Shown here: positions 17,040-25,214 of the stretch, piece by piece | Layout of the letters: every line of letters starts with the position of its first letter | Numbering within the stretch: the stretch's first letter is position 1 | DNA from: Marinobacter sp. S6332 | GTDB lineage: Bacteria > Pseudomonadota > Gammaproteobacteria > Pseudomonadales > Oleiphilaceae | Length of the DNA stretch: 64,000 bases | NCBI RefSeq assembly: GCF_023016045.1 | Contig: NZ_JALKAP010000013.1 | Span: 1 to 64,000 of the forward strand | Direction of reading: 5' to 3' | Made by a program: the position numbers and the translations under genes | The notes under the pieces: generated by a model | What the model was told of the DNA's origin: nothing | Database searches by the model: none | What the model saw: the letters and a program-made list of their open reading frames with translations, nothing else

Positions 17040-18095
17040 TTAGACCGGTCGTCTAGAGTTTTCTTGTTTCTCGGACTCAAAGCCCTGCATTACGTTCACC
17101 ACGTTCACTCCAATGGCTTCCACATCGTAACCGCCTTCCATAGTGAACACGGTAGGCAACCCGAGTTGAGCAATACGTTCGCCCAGTGAGACATAGTCTT
17201 TTGATTTCAGCTTAAAGAATGAGATCGGATCTTCTTCGAAAGTATCCACACCCAACGCAATTATCAGAGCACTTGGTTGGAAATCTGCAATGCGTTTACA
17301 AGCGGTTTCCAACCCTTTGCTCCACTGACTGTAGGGCGTTCCGGGGGGATAAATCACGTTGAGATTATAGCCTTTCCCATCGCCTTCTCCGGTTTCATCT
17401 TCAAAGCCCAGAAAGTGCGGGAATACTAGGTCCGGGTCTCCGTGCAGGCTTATGGTCAGCACATCACTGCGATCGTAGAAAATGGCCTGCGTGCCATTGC
17501 CATGGTGAAAATCCACATCCAGGACGGCAACACGTTCGTAGCCTTGGTCTCGAAACGCCTGCGCAGCAATGGCGGCGTTATTGAAGAAGCAGTAGCCCCC
17601 GAAGAGATCAGCATGGGCGTGATGGCCGGGTGGGCGACACAGCGCAAACGCAGCCCCTTCGCCGTTTGCCACCAACTTTTGTGCTGTTAGTGCGACGTTG
17701 GCAGAGGCGCAGGCTGCTTCCCAAGTGCCCTTAGAAATAGAGGTTTCGGCTGCAAAGCTAAAGTACCCTAGGCGGCCATCAATGTCTTTGGGCATGCGGG
17801 GTCGCATACCCCGGCCACACCACACAGCTGGAATAGCCTCCCCCGGTTTCCCTTCAGCCACCCAGTCTGCCCAGCAGTGTTCCAGAAACTCTACGTAATC
17901 GGCTGTATGCACCCGCTTTACAGGGTCCAAACCAAACTCGTCTGGCTCAATCACTTCTCCCAGAGTTTGTGACCTCACTCGGGCCAGAATGGTCTCCGCA
18001 CGGGATGGCTTTTCATGGGGTTCGATCAGGATTCCGCCATCCAGCTCGGTTTTAGCAGAGCGGAGGCTGTGCAAAGGTGAGAAAACAGTTTTCAT
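17040..18095 (-). CDS. Histone deacetylase / acetylpolyamine amidohydrolase family protein
   Basis: A 351-residue zinc-dependent deacetylase. Family residues are visible: the His pair in LCRPPGHHAHADLFGGYCFF, the zinc Asp and His in VAVLDVDFHHGNGTQ, the second zinc Asp in IIALGVDTFEEDP, and the catalytic-loop Tyr in FTMEGGYDVEA. The length and the extended N-terminal part (EPHEKPSRAE) favour the acetylpolyamine amidohydrolase branch, which removes acetyl groups from polyamines or related small amines. It is the first gene of a same-strand group with tetR and yqhD, so a shared stress or amine/aldehyde context is possible. Confidence 0.88.
   Translation of the reverse strand: MKTVFSPLHSLRSAKTELDGGILIEPHEKPSRAETILARVRSQTLGEVIEPDEFGLDPVKRVHTADYVEFLEHCWADWVAEGKPGEAIPAVWCGRGMRPRMPKDIDGRLGYFSFAAETSISKGTWEAACASANVALTAQKLVANGEGAAFALCRPPGHHAHADLFGGYCFFNNAAIAAQAFRDQGYERVAVLDVDFHHGNGTQAIFYDRSDVLTISLHGDPDLVFPHFLGFEDETGEGDGKGYNLNVIYPPGTPYSQWSKGLETACKRIADFQPSALIIALGVDTFEEDPISFFKLKSKDYVSLGERIAQLGLPTVFTMEGGYDVEAIGVNVVNVMQGFESEKQENSRRPV
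17041..17055. promoter_or_regulatory. TetR operator upstream of the tetR gene
   Basis: TAGACCGGTCGTCTA is a perfect TAGAC-N5-GTCTA palindrome 21 bases ahead of the TetR start. It differs from the yqhD site at one base (GTCTA versus GACTA). It overlaps the stop codon of the HDAC-like gene. Confidence 0.6.
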
Positions 18096-18254
18096 AGGGT
18101 GCTGTCCGGATCAGTTTGGTGTTCGACTTTGCCATAGCTTTTGCGGTGGCTCAAACTAAGCTAAGGTGTTTTGGTGGCGCATTTTGGTCTATTGTCAGAG
18201 CGTACAAGTATGCTGAGAATTACCTCATTCACTATCGGATAAAAGGTTTCTTTT

Positions 18255-18545
18255 ATGGCGAACGAGAGTTATCACGAACCTGTTGGCGAATTGACTGATG
18301 AAACCCGCGAGATGCACCGGGCCGTAAGCTCCCTAATGGAAGAGTTTGAAGCGGTAGATTGGTACAACCAGCGGATGGACGCTTGCAAGGATCCGGAACT
18401 GAAAGCAATTCTTGAGCACAACCGCGATGAGGAAAAGGAACACGCCGCCATGGTGCTGGAGTGGATACGCAGAAGAGATCCGGTGATGGACAAGCACCTA
18501 CGTGAGTTTCTGTTTACCGAAGGCCCGATTGGCCACCACGACTGA
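18255..18545 (+). CDS. Encapsulated-ferritin-like (EncFtn) protein without adjacent encapsulin
   Basis: A 96-residue two-helix protein of the encapsulated ferritin family, whose members form annular oligomers that oxidise Fe(II). The core MEEFEAVDWYNQR and HNRDEEKEHAAMVLEWIRR keep the ferroxidase ligands Glu30, Glu60 and His63, equivalent to E32, E62 and H65 described in the Rhodospirillum rubrum protein. The protein ends shortly after the conserved LFTEGPI; the C-terminal tail that directs cargo into encapsulin shells is absent, and no encapsulin gene is next door or anywhere in the window. It precedes an SGNH hydrolase by 15 bp. Confidence 0.85.
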   Translation: MANESYHEPVGELTDETREMHRAVSSLMEEFEAVDWYNQRMDACKDPELKAILEHNRDEEKEHAAMVLEWIRRRDPVMDKHLREFLFTEGPIGHHD

Positions 18546-18560
18546 ACGGGCGTAGTCGTT

Positions 18561-19274
18561 ATGTTGTACCCCTTGTCGACGTTTGCGCTGGCACCGGTGC
18601 TTATCGGCCAGGGGCGCTATGTACGCCGGGTAACACCGAGTTTGCAGGAGCCTGAGGGAGACCGCCAAGGTAGCCTTGGCGAAGGGCAAGAGCTTCGCCT
18701 GCTCATTCTCGGAGACTCGGCTGCCGCCGGGGTGGGCGTGACTACTCAGCAGGATGCGCTGGCGGGCCAGTTGGTTCGGGAGCTTGCCAACGATCACCGG
18801 GTTATTTGGCGCTTGTTGGCAGAGACTGGCCACAAAGCGGTCGATGTTCTGGCTGCGCTCAATTCCTCGCCTCATAGTCATTATGACGTTGTGCTGGTTT
18901 CTGTTGGTGTTAATGATGTGACTGGCCGCACTGGTAACAGGCAGTGGCTTACTGCACTCAATGAGCTGTCGGACCGATTAATTAATGGCATGAGCGCCAC
19001 CCGCGTTATTTTTACCGCCATTCCTCCGATGCATCTTTTTCCAGCCTTGCCGCAGCCTTTACGCTGGTATCTGGGTATGCGGGCCAAACAGCTGAACACG
19101 TTGATGGAAAGCTTCTGCAATAACTGGAACTCTGGGGTGGGCAGCCCTGAGTATCTTTGCATTTCCTTTCCTTTAGAGCCCGGTTTCATGGCTTCGGACG
19201 GCTTTCATCCAGGGTTGGATGCCTACGGAGTGTGGGCCGAGCACGCTGCAGCCAGTATTCGCAAGCTGGCCTAA
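18561..19274 (+). CDS. SGNH/GDSL-type esterase
   Basis: A 237-residue SGNH hydrolase (lipase/esterase or acyl-thioesterase). Block I with the nucleophile Ser is LRLLILGDSAAAGVGV, the Asn block is VSVGVNDVTGR, and block V is MASDGFHPG with Asp and His. The N-terminus is hydrophobic (MLYPLSTFALAPVLIGQG) and could be a signal anchor, so the protein may face the periplasm. It starts 15 bp after the EncFtn-like gene without a clear ribosome-binding site, so expression may depend on that gene. Substrate unknown. Confidence 0.85.
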   Translation: MLYPLSTFALAPVLIGQGRYVRRVTPSLQEPEGDRQGSLGEGQELRLLILGDSAAAGVGVTTQQDALAGQLVRELANDHRVIWRLLAETGHKAVDVLAALNSSPHSHYDVVLVSVGVNDVTGRTGNRQWLTALNELSDRLINGMSATRVIFTAIPPMHLFPALPQPLRWYLGMRAKQLNTLMESFCNNWNSGVGSPEYLCISFPLEPGFMASDGFHPGLDAYGVWAEHAAASIRKLA

Positions 19275-19382
19275 TATCAGGGGTTTTAGACCCCACCTGC
19301 CAACCACTACCGGTACCCTGTTGCGCTATCGTGATTCTCAATGTGTTCACTGAATAACGACAGCGAAACTGAGAGGCCGGCT

Positions 19383-20909
19383 ATGAGCGAGCAGCACTTT
19401 GACGTATTGATTATCGGTGCCGGGGTGTCTGGCATAGGTATGGCTTGTCATTTGAAGCGGGAGTGTTCGGGCAAGACGTTTGCTATTCTGGAGCGGCGCC
19501 AGTCACTCGGCGGCACTTGGGATTTGTTCCGTTATCCCGGTATTCGATCCGATTCCGACATGTTTACCTTTGGCTACAATTTCCGCCCGTGGACTGGCGG
19601 TAAGGTGCTGGCGGATGGTGCATCCATCAAAAACTACGTTAGTGAAACCGCGCAAGAACATGGCATTGGACAGCACATCCGTTATGGCCTTGCGGTAAAA
19701 ACCGCAGACTGGTCGAGTGTGGACAAGCGCTGGACGCTAACGGCGCTGAATGAAACAACAGGCAAAACCGAAAAATATACCGCCAGTTTTATGATTGGTT
19801 GCACCGGTTACTACAATTACGATCAGGGCTACAAGCCCGATTTTCCCGGCGAAGCGGATTTTAAAGGACAGGTTGTCCACCCACAGCACTGGCCCGAAAA
19901 TCTGAATTACACGGGTAAAAAGGTTGTCGTTATTGGTAGCGGCGCGACGGCGATTACGCTGGTGCCCACGCTGGCCGAAAAAGCCAAGCATGTAACCATG
20001 CTGCAGCGCTCGCCTACCTATCTGATGCCCCTGCCATCAATAGATAAGGTAACGCTCGGTATTCAGAAGGTGTTACCTGCAAAAGCCGCGTACCGGCTCA
20101 CTCGGGCTCGTAATATCACCGTTGCCCGGCTGCTTTACCAACGCTCCCGTAAGAACCCGAAATTCATGCGACGGCTGTTTTTGGGCGTTATCAAGCGCCA
20201 AGTGGGTGATCAAGCCGACATGCGCCACTTTACTCCGGACTACAACCCTTGGGATCAACGCTTGTGCGTGGTGAAAGACGGTGACCTGTTTGGTGCTCTG
20301 AAAGCGGGCAAGGCTTCCATGGCGACGGACCACATTGATCGCTTTACTGAAACCGGTATCCGCCTCAAGTCTGGTGAGCATCTGGATGCGGATATCATCG
20401 TTCCTGCAACTGGCTTGGATATTCAAATGCTTGGGGGCATCAAACCGAAAGTGGACGGCCAGGAAGTGGTTCTAAAACATAAGGTTGTTTACAAGAATGT
20501 GATGGTAGAGGGCGTACCCAACGCCGGTATGATCTTCGGGTACACCAATATCTCCTGGACCCTAAAAGCAGATATTGCCAGTGAATACCTATGCAGACTG
20601 ATAAATTACATGGACCAGCACAAGGTGCGTGTGGCGGTCGCCAAAGATAATGAAAACAGCTTGGGTGAGGATACGGTGATGGGCGCCTTGGACGCAGGTT
20701 ACGTTAAGCGTGCAGCGGATCGCCTTCCCCGTCAGGGTACCCACGGCCCGTGGAAAGCCGCGCAGAATTATCTGGCGGACGTGAAAGTTCTGCGGTTTGA
20801 TCCGATTGAAGATGGCTACATTGAGTTTGATGGCAGGAAATCCAAGGCCCGCGGAAGCGAGCCCCGTGGTTTTCTCCGGCCTTTGCGCTCAGCGCTGTTC
20901 GGGTCCTGA
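19383..20909 (+). CDS. Flavin-containing monooxygenase, Baeyer-Villiger type
   Basis: A 508-residue NADPH/FAD monooxygenase. The FAD motif is LIIGAGVSGIGMACHL (about 8-23), then LGGTWDLFRYPGIRSDSDMF. The Baeyer-Villiger fingerprint FxGxxxHxxxWP is present as FKGQVVHPQHWP, and a second Rossmann motif (VVVIGSGATAITLVPTLA) binds NADPH. Such enzymes turn ketones into esters or oxidise N and S atoms. I start at the ATG at 19383 (MSEQHFDVLIIG), preceded by GAGAGGCCGGCT; an ATG at 19341 gives an unlikely extension. It ends nine bases before the convergent channel gene. Substrate not predictable. Confidence 0.9.
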   Translation: MSEQHFDVLIIGAGVSGIGMACHLKRECSGKTFAILERRQSLGGTWDLFRYPGIRSDSDMFTFGYNFRPWTGGKVLADGASIKNYVSETAQEHGIGQHIRYGLAVKTADWSSVDKRWTLTALNETTGKTEKYTASFMIGCTGYYNYDQGYKPDFPGEADFKGQVVHPQHWPENLNYTGKKVVVIGSGATAITLVPTLAEKAKHVTMLQRSPTYLMPLPSIDKVTLGIQKVLPAKAAYRLTRARNITVARLLYQRSRKNPKFMRRLFLGVIKRQVGDQADMRHFTPDYNPWDQRLCVVKDGDLFGALKAGKASMATDHIDRFTETGIRLKSGEHLDADIIVPATGLDIQMLGGIKPKVDGQEVVLKHKVVYKNVMVEGVPNAGMIFGYTNISWTLKADIASEYLCRLINYMDQHKVRVAVAKDNENSLGEDTVMGALDAGYVKRAADRLPRQGTHGPWKAAQNYLADVKVLRFDPIEDGYIEFDGRKSKARGSEPRGFLRPLRSALFGS

Positions 20910-20918
20910 GAAAAGAGT

Positions 20919-21986
20919 TCAATCTTTACCCAGATAGCTTGCCCGGGTGTCTGCCCAGCTATCCTCTTCTGTTACCCGAAGGACCTGCTGGGATATCGGT
21001 GCCCTCAGAGGGCTGCCGTCCGGGAGCGCTAGTGCGTAAAGCTGCTCTGCAAATACACCGGGAAGAACCGTCAGTTTCTGTTGGCCAAGTTGCAGGTTTC
21101 GGTATTGCATCAAGGCCCGGTCGTACACAATGGCATCGGTTTCGCCTTCGGCTACAGACACCATGGCGGAAGTGAGATCCGGGTAGGTTTGGTAGCGAAT
21201 ACGTTGCTCTTCTAGATAGCGCTGGCTGGCGGTATTACCAATGGTAGCTACTACCTTGCCGGGCAGGTCATCCGTGCCTTGAATGCCTGAGCGCAAGTTG
21301 CTCACGGTCAAAGAGGATGTGATGGCGGCGGTAAAGCTGGCCACCATAATCAAACCTGCAAACATCCAGATCAGGCCAATCAGTCGGCCTGCGAGAGAAA
21401 CTGGCGCCTTGTCGCCATAACCTACCGTTGTCATGGTAACCGCTGCCCACCAGAAGCTGGAACCAATGCCTTCTGCGGCAGACCCTCCGAATTGCTCCGG
21501 GTTGCGGTGCCGTTCCACCAGCCAAAGCACAAAGCCAACGCCTAATAGAAGTGCGCCCAACCCGAGGACAACGCTGAGAAACTTCCAGCTTATTAGCGCT
21601 TTCAGACTGCTCAGCAAGCTTGTTTCCGGAACCGGCGGGACCGCAATCGACAGGCCGGTCTGATAGAAGGGGTGACTGAAATCGAAACGGGCTTCCCGAT
21701 CGGCCGTCATGGTCAGAGCGCCCACGGCCACATCAATATCACCGTTTTCCACGGCGGCAAGCAGCTCGTTAAAGCTCATGGGAACCCATTCAAACTCCCG
21801 CTCCATGCCTGCCGCAACATCGTCCCAAAGATCGATACTGATGCCTTCCCAGCGCCCATCGTTTGCTTGCATAACGAACGGAGGCACTTCGGTAATGCCT
21901 ATCTTTAAAGGTTGCTCTTGAGCCTGAGTGTGGCTGGCGATGCCCAGTGCAAGTAGAAAAATGCAGGATAGACTTCGTATAAACAT
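20919..21986 (-). CDS. GluR0-type ionotropic glutamate receptor: ligand-gated potassium channel
   Basis: A 355-residue membrane receptor. A signal peptide (MFIRSLSCIFLLALGIASHT) is followed by a split periplasmic amino-acid-binding domain (lobe 1 about 25-120, lobe 2 about 235-350). Between the lobes lies a two-helix pore: M1 about 136-157, a re-entrant loop with the K+ filter TVGYGD at 187-192, and M2 about 202-227 ending SFTAAITSSLTV. Arg97 in TADRE fits the ligand-carboxylate position. This is the Synechocystis GluR0 layout, lacking an extra N-terminal domain and M4. I chose the ATG at 21986; a TTG at 22004 is an alternative. Convergent with the monooxygenase. Confidence 0.9.
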   Translation of the reverse strand: MFIRSLSCIFLLALGIASHTQAQEQPLKIGITEVPPFVMQANDGRWEGISIDLWDDVAAGMEREFEWVPMSFNELLAAVENGDIDVAVGALTMTADREARFDFSHPFYQTGLSIAVPPVPETSLLSSLKALISWKFLSVVLGLGALLLGVGFVLWLVERHRNPEQFGGSAAEGIGSSFWWAAVTMTTVGYGDKAPVSLAGRLIGLIWMFAGLIMVASFTAAITSSLTVSNLRSGIQGTDDLPGKVVATIGNTASQRYLEEQRIRYQTYPDLTSAMVSVAEGETDAIVYDRALMQYRNLQLGQQKLTVLPGVFAEQLYALALPDGSPLRAPISQQVLRVTEEDSWADTRASYLGKD

Positions 21987-22320
21987 AACTGTGTGCGTCC
22001 CCAAGGCAGGGTGGCGCTCCTTTTAAGTTAAGTGGGTTTGCGGCGATCAATAAATGTAAACTACAGGATTATCGGTTGTAATTCCTTATGGCCAATTCTA
22101 TGAAGCTCTGTTACTGTGCACGCATCCTACCTCTAAGGATTCTGCAGTTTCCGGCTTTATAGCCGCGTTGCGAACCATCCATACGACCTGTCAGAGGACG
22201 TCACCCCGATTACCGGCGAGTGGCTGTAGTCGTCTAATATTCCATGAATCTTCATGGCATCTGCCCGCATTCGCCTAAAACGGTGTTCGTGGAGGCAGAA
22301 CAATCAAGAGTTAATCAACT
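21987..22320 (+). other. Intergenic region (334 bp) / probable rhlE leader
   Basis: No gene is supported. The region is divergent between the GluR0-like gene and rhlE. It contains a short hairpin CCATGAA-TC-TTCATGG at 22242-22257. A long leader would suit a cold-inducible helicase, but I see no promoter I would defend. Confidence 0.4.
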
Positions 22321-23628
22321 ATGAGTTTTTCTTCACTCGGTTTGTCCGAGCAGCTTGTCCGTGCCACCGCCGATCAAGGTTACGATACCCCTTCTCCCAT
22401 TCAGCTTCAGGCCATTCCTGCCGTACTTTCTGGCAAGGACGTGATGGCGGCAGCTCAGACGGGTACCGGCAAGACCGCCGGTTTTACCCTGCCGTTACTG
22501 CAGCGCTTGGCTGAAAAACCCCGCACGGGCAAAGGCCCTCGTGTACTCATTTTGGCACCTACACGAGAGTTGGCCGCACAGGTTCACGATAGCGTTAACC
22601 TGTACAGCAAATATGTTCCCACCAAGGCCGCTGTGGTTTTTGGTGGCGTAAAAATCAATCCGCAGATGATGAAACTGCGCAAAGGCTTAGATGTTCTGGT
22701 TGCCACCCCAGGCCGCTTGATGGACTTGTATCAGCAGAATGCTGTGAAGTTTAACGAAGTGGAAATTCTGGTTCTGGATGAAGCCGACCGCATGTTGGAC
22801 ATGGGCTTTATTCGCGACATCAAGAAAATTCTTGCTCTGTTGCCCGCCAAGCGCCAGAACCTGCTGTTCTCGGCGACTTTCTCCGGTGAAATTCGCGCAT
22901 TGGCCCAAGGTCTGCTGAATAATCCGGTTCAGATCGACGTAGCGGTCAGAAACACCACCGCTGAAACAGTTAAGCAGTCTGTGTACGCGGTTGATCAGAG
23001 CCAGAAGACCGCTCTATTGAGCAAGTTGGTTCGTGAGAACAGCTGGGAACAAGTGCTGGTGTTTACCCGCACCAAACACGGCGCCAACCGCCTGACCCAA
23101 AAGCTGGAAAAAGACGGCATCACAGCAGCAGCCATTCACGGCAATAAGTCACAGGGTGCTCGCACCCGCGCTTTGGCCGATTTCAAACAAGGGCAGGTGC
23201 GCGTGTTGGTTGCCACGGATATTGCGGCCCGGGGTTTGGACATTAAGCAGTTGCCGCAGGTGGTGAACTTTGAACTGCCTAACGTGCCGGAAGACTACGT
23301 GCACCGTATCGGCCGGACCGGTCGAGCAGGTGAGAGCGGGCATGCGTTGTCGCTGGTAAGCGCTGATGAGCTCAAGATGCTGGTTGGCATTGAAAAGCTG
23401 ATCAAGAAGCAGTTGCCGCGCAAGGAAATGGAAGGTTTTGAGCCAAAAAACCATGTGGCCATGAAGCCGAAAGCCAAGGCGGATCCGAGCAAGGCTCGTA
23501 ATCGCAGTGGTGGTAACGGTCGGCCGGGCGGCAAGCCCCGCAGCTTTGGTGATAAGCCGGGCGGGCGTAGCGGTGGACGCAGCCAAAACGGCGGTGGCCA
23601 GCGCGGACGTTCAAGCCAGAGTGCGTGA
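22321..23628 (+). CDS. rhlE: DEAD-box ATP-dependent RNA helicase RhlE
   Basis: A 435-residue DEAD-box helicase that unwinds RNA during ribosome assembly and RNA decay, often at low temperature. All motifs are visible: Q motif SPIQLQAIP, motif [10 protein letters not shown], Ia [50 protein letters not shown] and [12 protein letters not shown]. The C-terminus after about 370 is a basic, glycine-rich RGG-like tail ([16 protein letters not shown]) typical of the RhlE group and likely to bind RNA. It is followed by a strong terminator. Confidence 0.93.
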   Translation: MSFSSLGLSEQLVRATADQGYDTPSPIQLQAIPAVLSGKDVMAAAQTGTGKTAGFTLPLLQRLAEKPRTGKGPRVLILAPTRELAAQVHDSVNLYSKYVPTKAAVVFGGVKINPQMMKLRKGLDVLVATPGRLMDLYQQNAVKFNEVEILVLDEADRMLDMGFIRDIKKILALLPAKRQNLLFSATFSGEIRALAQGLLNNPVQIDVAVRNTTAETVKQSVYAVDQSQKTALLSKLVRENSWEQVLVFTRTKHGANRLTQKLEKDGITAAAIHGNKSQGARTRALADFKQGQVRVLVATDIAARGLDIKQLPQVVNFELPNVPEDYVHRIGRTGRAGESGHALSLVSADELKMLVGIEKLIKKQLPRKEMEGFEPKNHVAMKPKAKADPSKARNRSGGNGRPGGKPRSFGDKPGGRSGGRSQNGGGQRGRSSQSA

Positions 23629-23680
23629 AGAATAGACTAAGAGTGCCTGAAGCCAGATAGGCCTCGGGTAACTGACCAAA

Positions 23681-23713
23681 CAATGCGGAGCTTCGGCTCC
23701 GCATTGTTGTTTT
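23681..23713. terminator. Strong rho-independent terminator, rhlE/ompW
   Basis: A perfect 11-bp stem (CAATGCGGAGC / GCTCCGCATTG) with a TTCG tetraloop at 23681-23706, followed by TTGTTTT. It lies between convergent genes. Confidence 0.95.
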
Positions 23714-23719
23714 CAGGGA

Positions 23720-24445
23720 TCAGAACTTGTAGGTGAAACCTACCATGTAAACCATGGGGTCGATCTCAACTTCAAATGTGTCTGCGTTAGTAACGAAGTT
23801 ACCTGCGCCATCGTAAACTTTTACGGTAGCGTCAGTGTTGATGTCTGCCCACCAGATCGCCGCGTTCAAACCAAAGTTCTCACTGAGCATATAGTCGACA
23901 CCAGCTTCAAACGCTACGCCAACGCTGTCATCAAGCTCCAGTTCAGTGGTAGCGCCTGCCAGCGGTACCGTTGCAGCTACCGCACCGTCTAGTGTGCTGG
24001 TGGTCTTGGTTTCAAAAAACGTCGTGTAATTCACGCCCACGCCCACAAACGGCTGAAGCGCAGAAGAGCTGTGCATTGGGAAGTATTGCAATGTCAGTGT
24101 TGGTGGCAAGTGCTTGGTTTCACCCAGTTTGCCCGCGCCGTAAAGGTCTCCGGCACCATTGATGTTGTGTTTGAACGGAGTCGCGCCCAACACGCCTACG
24201 CCCAGATTGCTGGTAAACATGTAGGTGGCACGAATACCGAGTTGGGTGTTGGTATCAACAGAAACACGTGCGTCAGCTCCAAAAATCGGCGCGCCACCAA
24301 CTTTAATCACATCGCTTGAGTCATCGGGTGCCACATGAACAGCCCCGGCACGTAGAATGAAATCACCACCCTCAAAAGCTTGGGCTGCGGGCGCAACGGC
24401 CATAACGGCGGCTGCCATAACACTAAGTTTGAACGTACGGGACAT
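23720..24445 (-). CDS. ompW: OmpW family outer membrane protein
   Basis: A 241-residue eight-stranded outer membrane beta-barrel. The signal peptide is MSRTFKLSVMAAAVMAV, then APAAQA with cleavage before FEGGDFILRAGAVHVAP, the standard OmpW mature start. The C-terminus DPMVYMVGFTYKF ends in Phe, as required for barrel assembly. The motif LPPTLTLQYFP is characteristic. The ribosome-binding site decides the start: AAGGAG is six bases ahead of the ATG at 24445 but touches the ATG at 24451. OmpW proteins form narrow hydrophobic channels for small compounds. Confidence 0.93.
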   Translation of the reverse strand: MSRTFKLSVMAAAVMAVAPAAQAFEGGDFILRAGAVHVAPDDSSDVIKVGGAPIFGADARVSVDTNTQLGIRATYMFTSNLGVGVLGATPFKHNINGAGDLYGAGKLGETKHLPPTLTLQYFPMHSSSALQPFVGVGVNYTTFFETKTTSTLDGAVAATVPLAGATTELELDDSVGVAFEAGVDYMLSENFGLNAAIWWADINTDATVKVYDGAGNFVTNADTFEVEIDPMVYMVGFTYKF

Positions 24446-24602
24446 AAACATCTCCTTAACCTGAATCGTTGTTGTGCTCAGGTTAAAGGCCACGGAGACA
24501 GGAAACTTGATATAGCGCAATAATTGCGATTAGGTGATTCGTGTTCCGGCATCAGATTGATGCAACTCAAGAAATAGGTCGGGAGCGTAGTTTTGCGGAT
24601 TG

Positions 24603-25073
24603 TCAGGCGGGGTCTTTTTTGCTGCCAAGTGTTGGCTCACCAGATACAAACACATCTCGCACGGTGATTGGCTTGCCTTCGGCATTCTGAACTTGAACCG
24701 TTTGAATTGGTTGCCCGGTGGCCCTGTCTCGAAGATCCAAGGGGGCTTCATCGGGCGCAGGGTTCCACTTATCTCCCCATTGGCGCAGCGCAATGACTAC
24801 CGGGAATAGATCACGACCCTTCTCGGTGAGGCGATACTCAAAGCGAGAGCCGTGCTCACCCACATCTACTTTCTTCAGGACGCCGTTTTCCACCAACCGG
24901 GCCAAGCGATCGCACAGGATATTTTTTGCGATGCCCAGTTCCTGTTGAAAATCCACAAAGCGCCGGGTGCCGTACATGGCGTGCAGCACAATAAGCAAGG
25001 ACCACCAGTCTCCCACCTGATTCAGGGCGCGGGCGACGGAGCAGTTGGAATCATCAAAACGTTTTCTAGCCAT
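24603..25073 (-). CDS. HxlR family winged-helix transcriptional regulator
   Basis: A 156-residue MarR-like regulator. The HxlR core is clear: NCSVARALNQVGDWWSLLIV (about 10-29), RRFVDFQQELGIAKNILCDR, LARLVENGVL and RFEYRLTEKGRDLFPVV. It has two cysteines (one in NCSVARAL, one in KNILCDRL), positions that in YodB/QorR-type members act as redox or quinone sensors. It is transcribed divergently from an Old Yellow Enzyme gene, a common regulator-target pair. Its C-terminal extension (about 115-156) is longer than the minimal domain. Confidence 0.88.
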   Translation of the reverse strand: MARKRFDDSNCSVARALNQVGDWWSLLIVLHAMYGTRRFVDFQQELGIAKNILCDRLARLVENGVLKKVDVGEHGSRFEYRLTEKGRDLFPVVIALRQWGDKWNPAPDEAPLDLRDRATGQPIQTVQVQNAEGKPITVRDVFVSGEPTLGSKKDPA

Positions 25074-25142
25074 GCGCTGAAGTGTACAGAATAGGGTTGC
25101 ATCTTAAAACCAGATTAAATAAAGTTGCGTTAAGAGACCAAA

Positions 25143-25158
25143 TTAGCAAGGTAGCTAA
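25143..25158. promoter_or_regulatory. Candidate operator between hxlR and OYE genes
   Basis: TTAGC-AAGGTA-GCTAA is a perfect 5-bp inverted repeat with a 6-bp spacer in the 141-bp divergent region, 56 bases before the OYE start. It could be the HxlR binding site. Confidence 0.4.
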
Positions 25159-25214
25159 CTTCTGTTGTCGAGTTATTGCCTTTAACGCCCAATGTTGTCA
25201 GGGAGTAGTATCGA

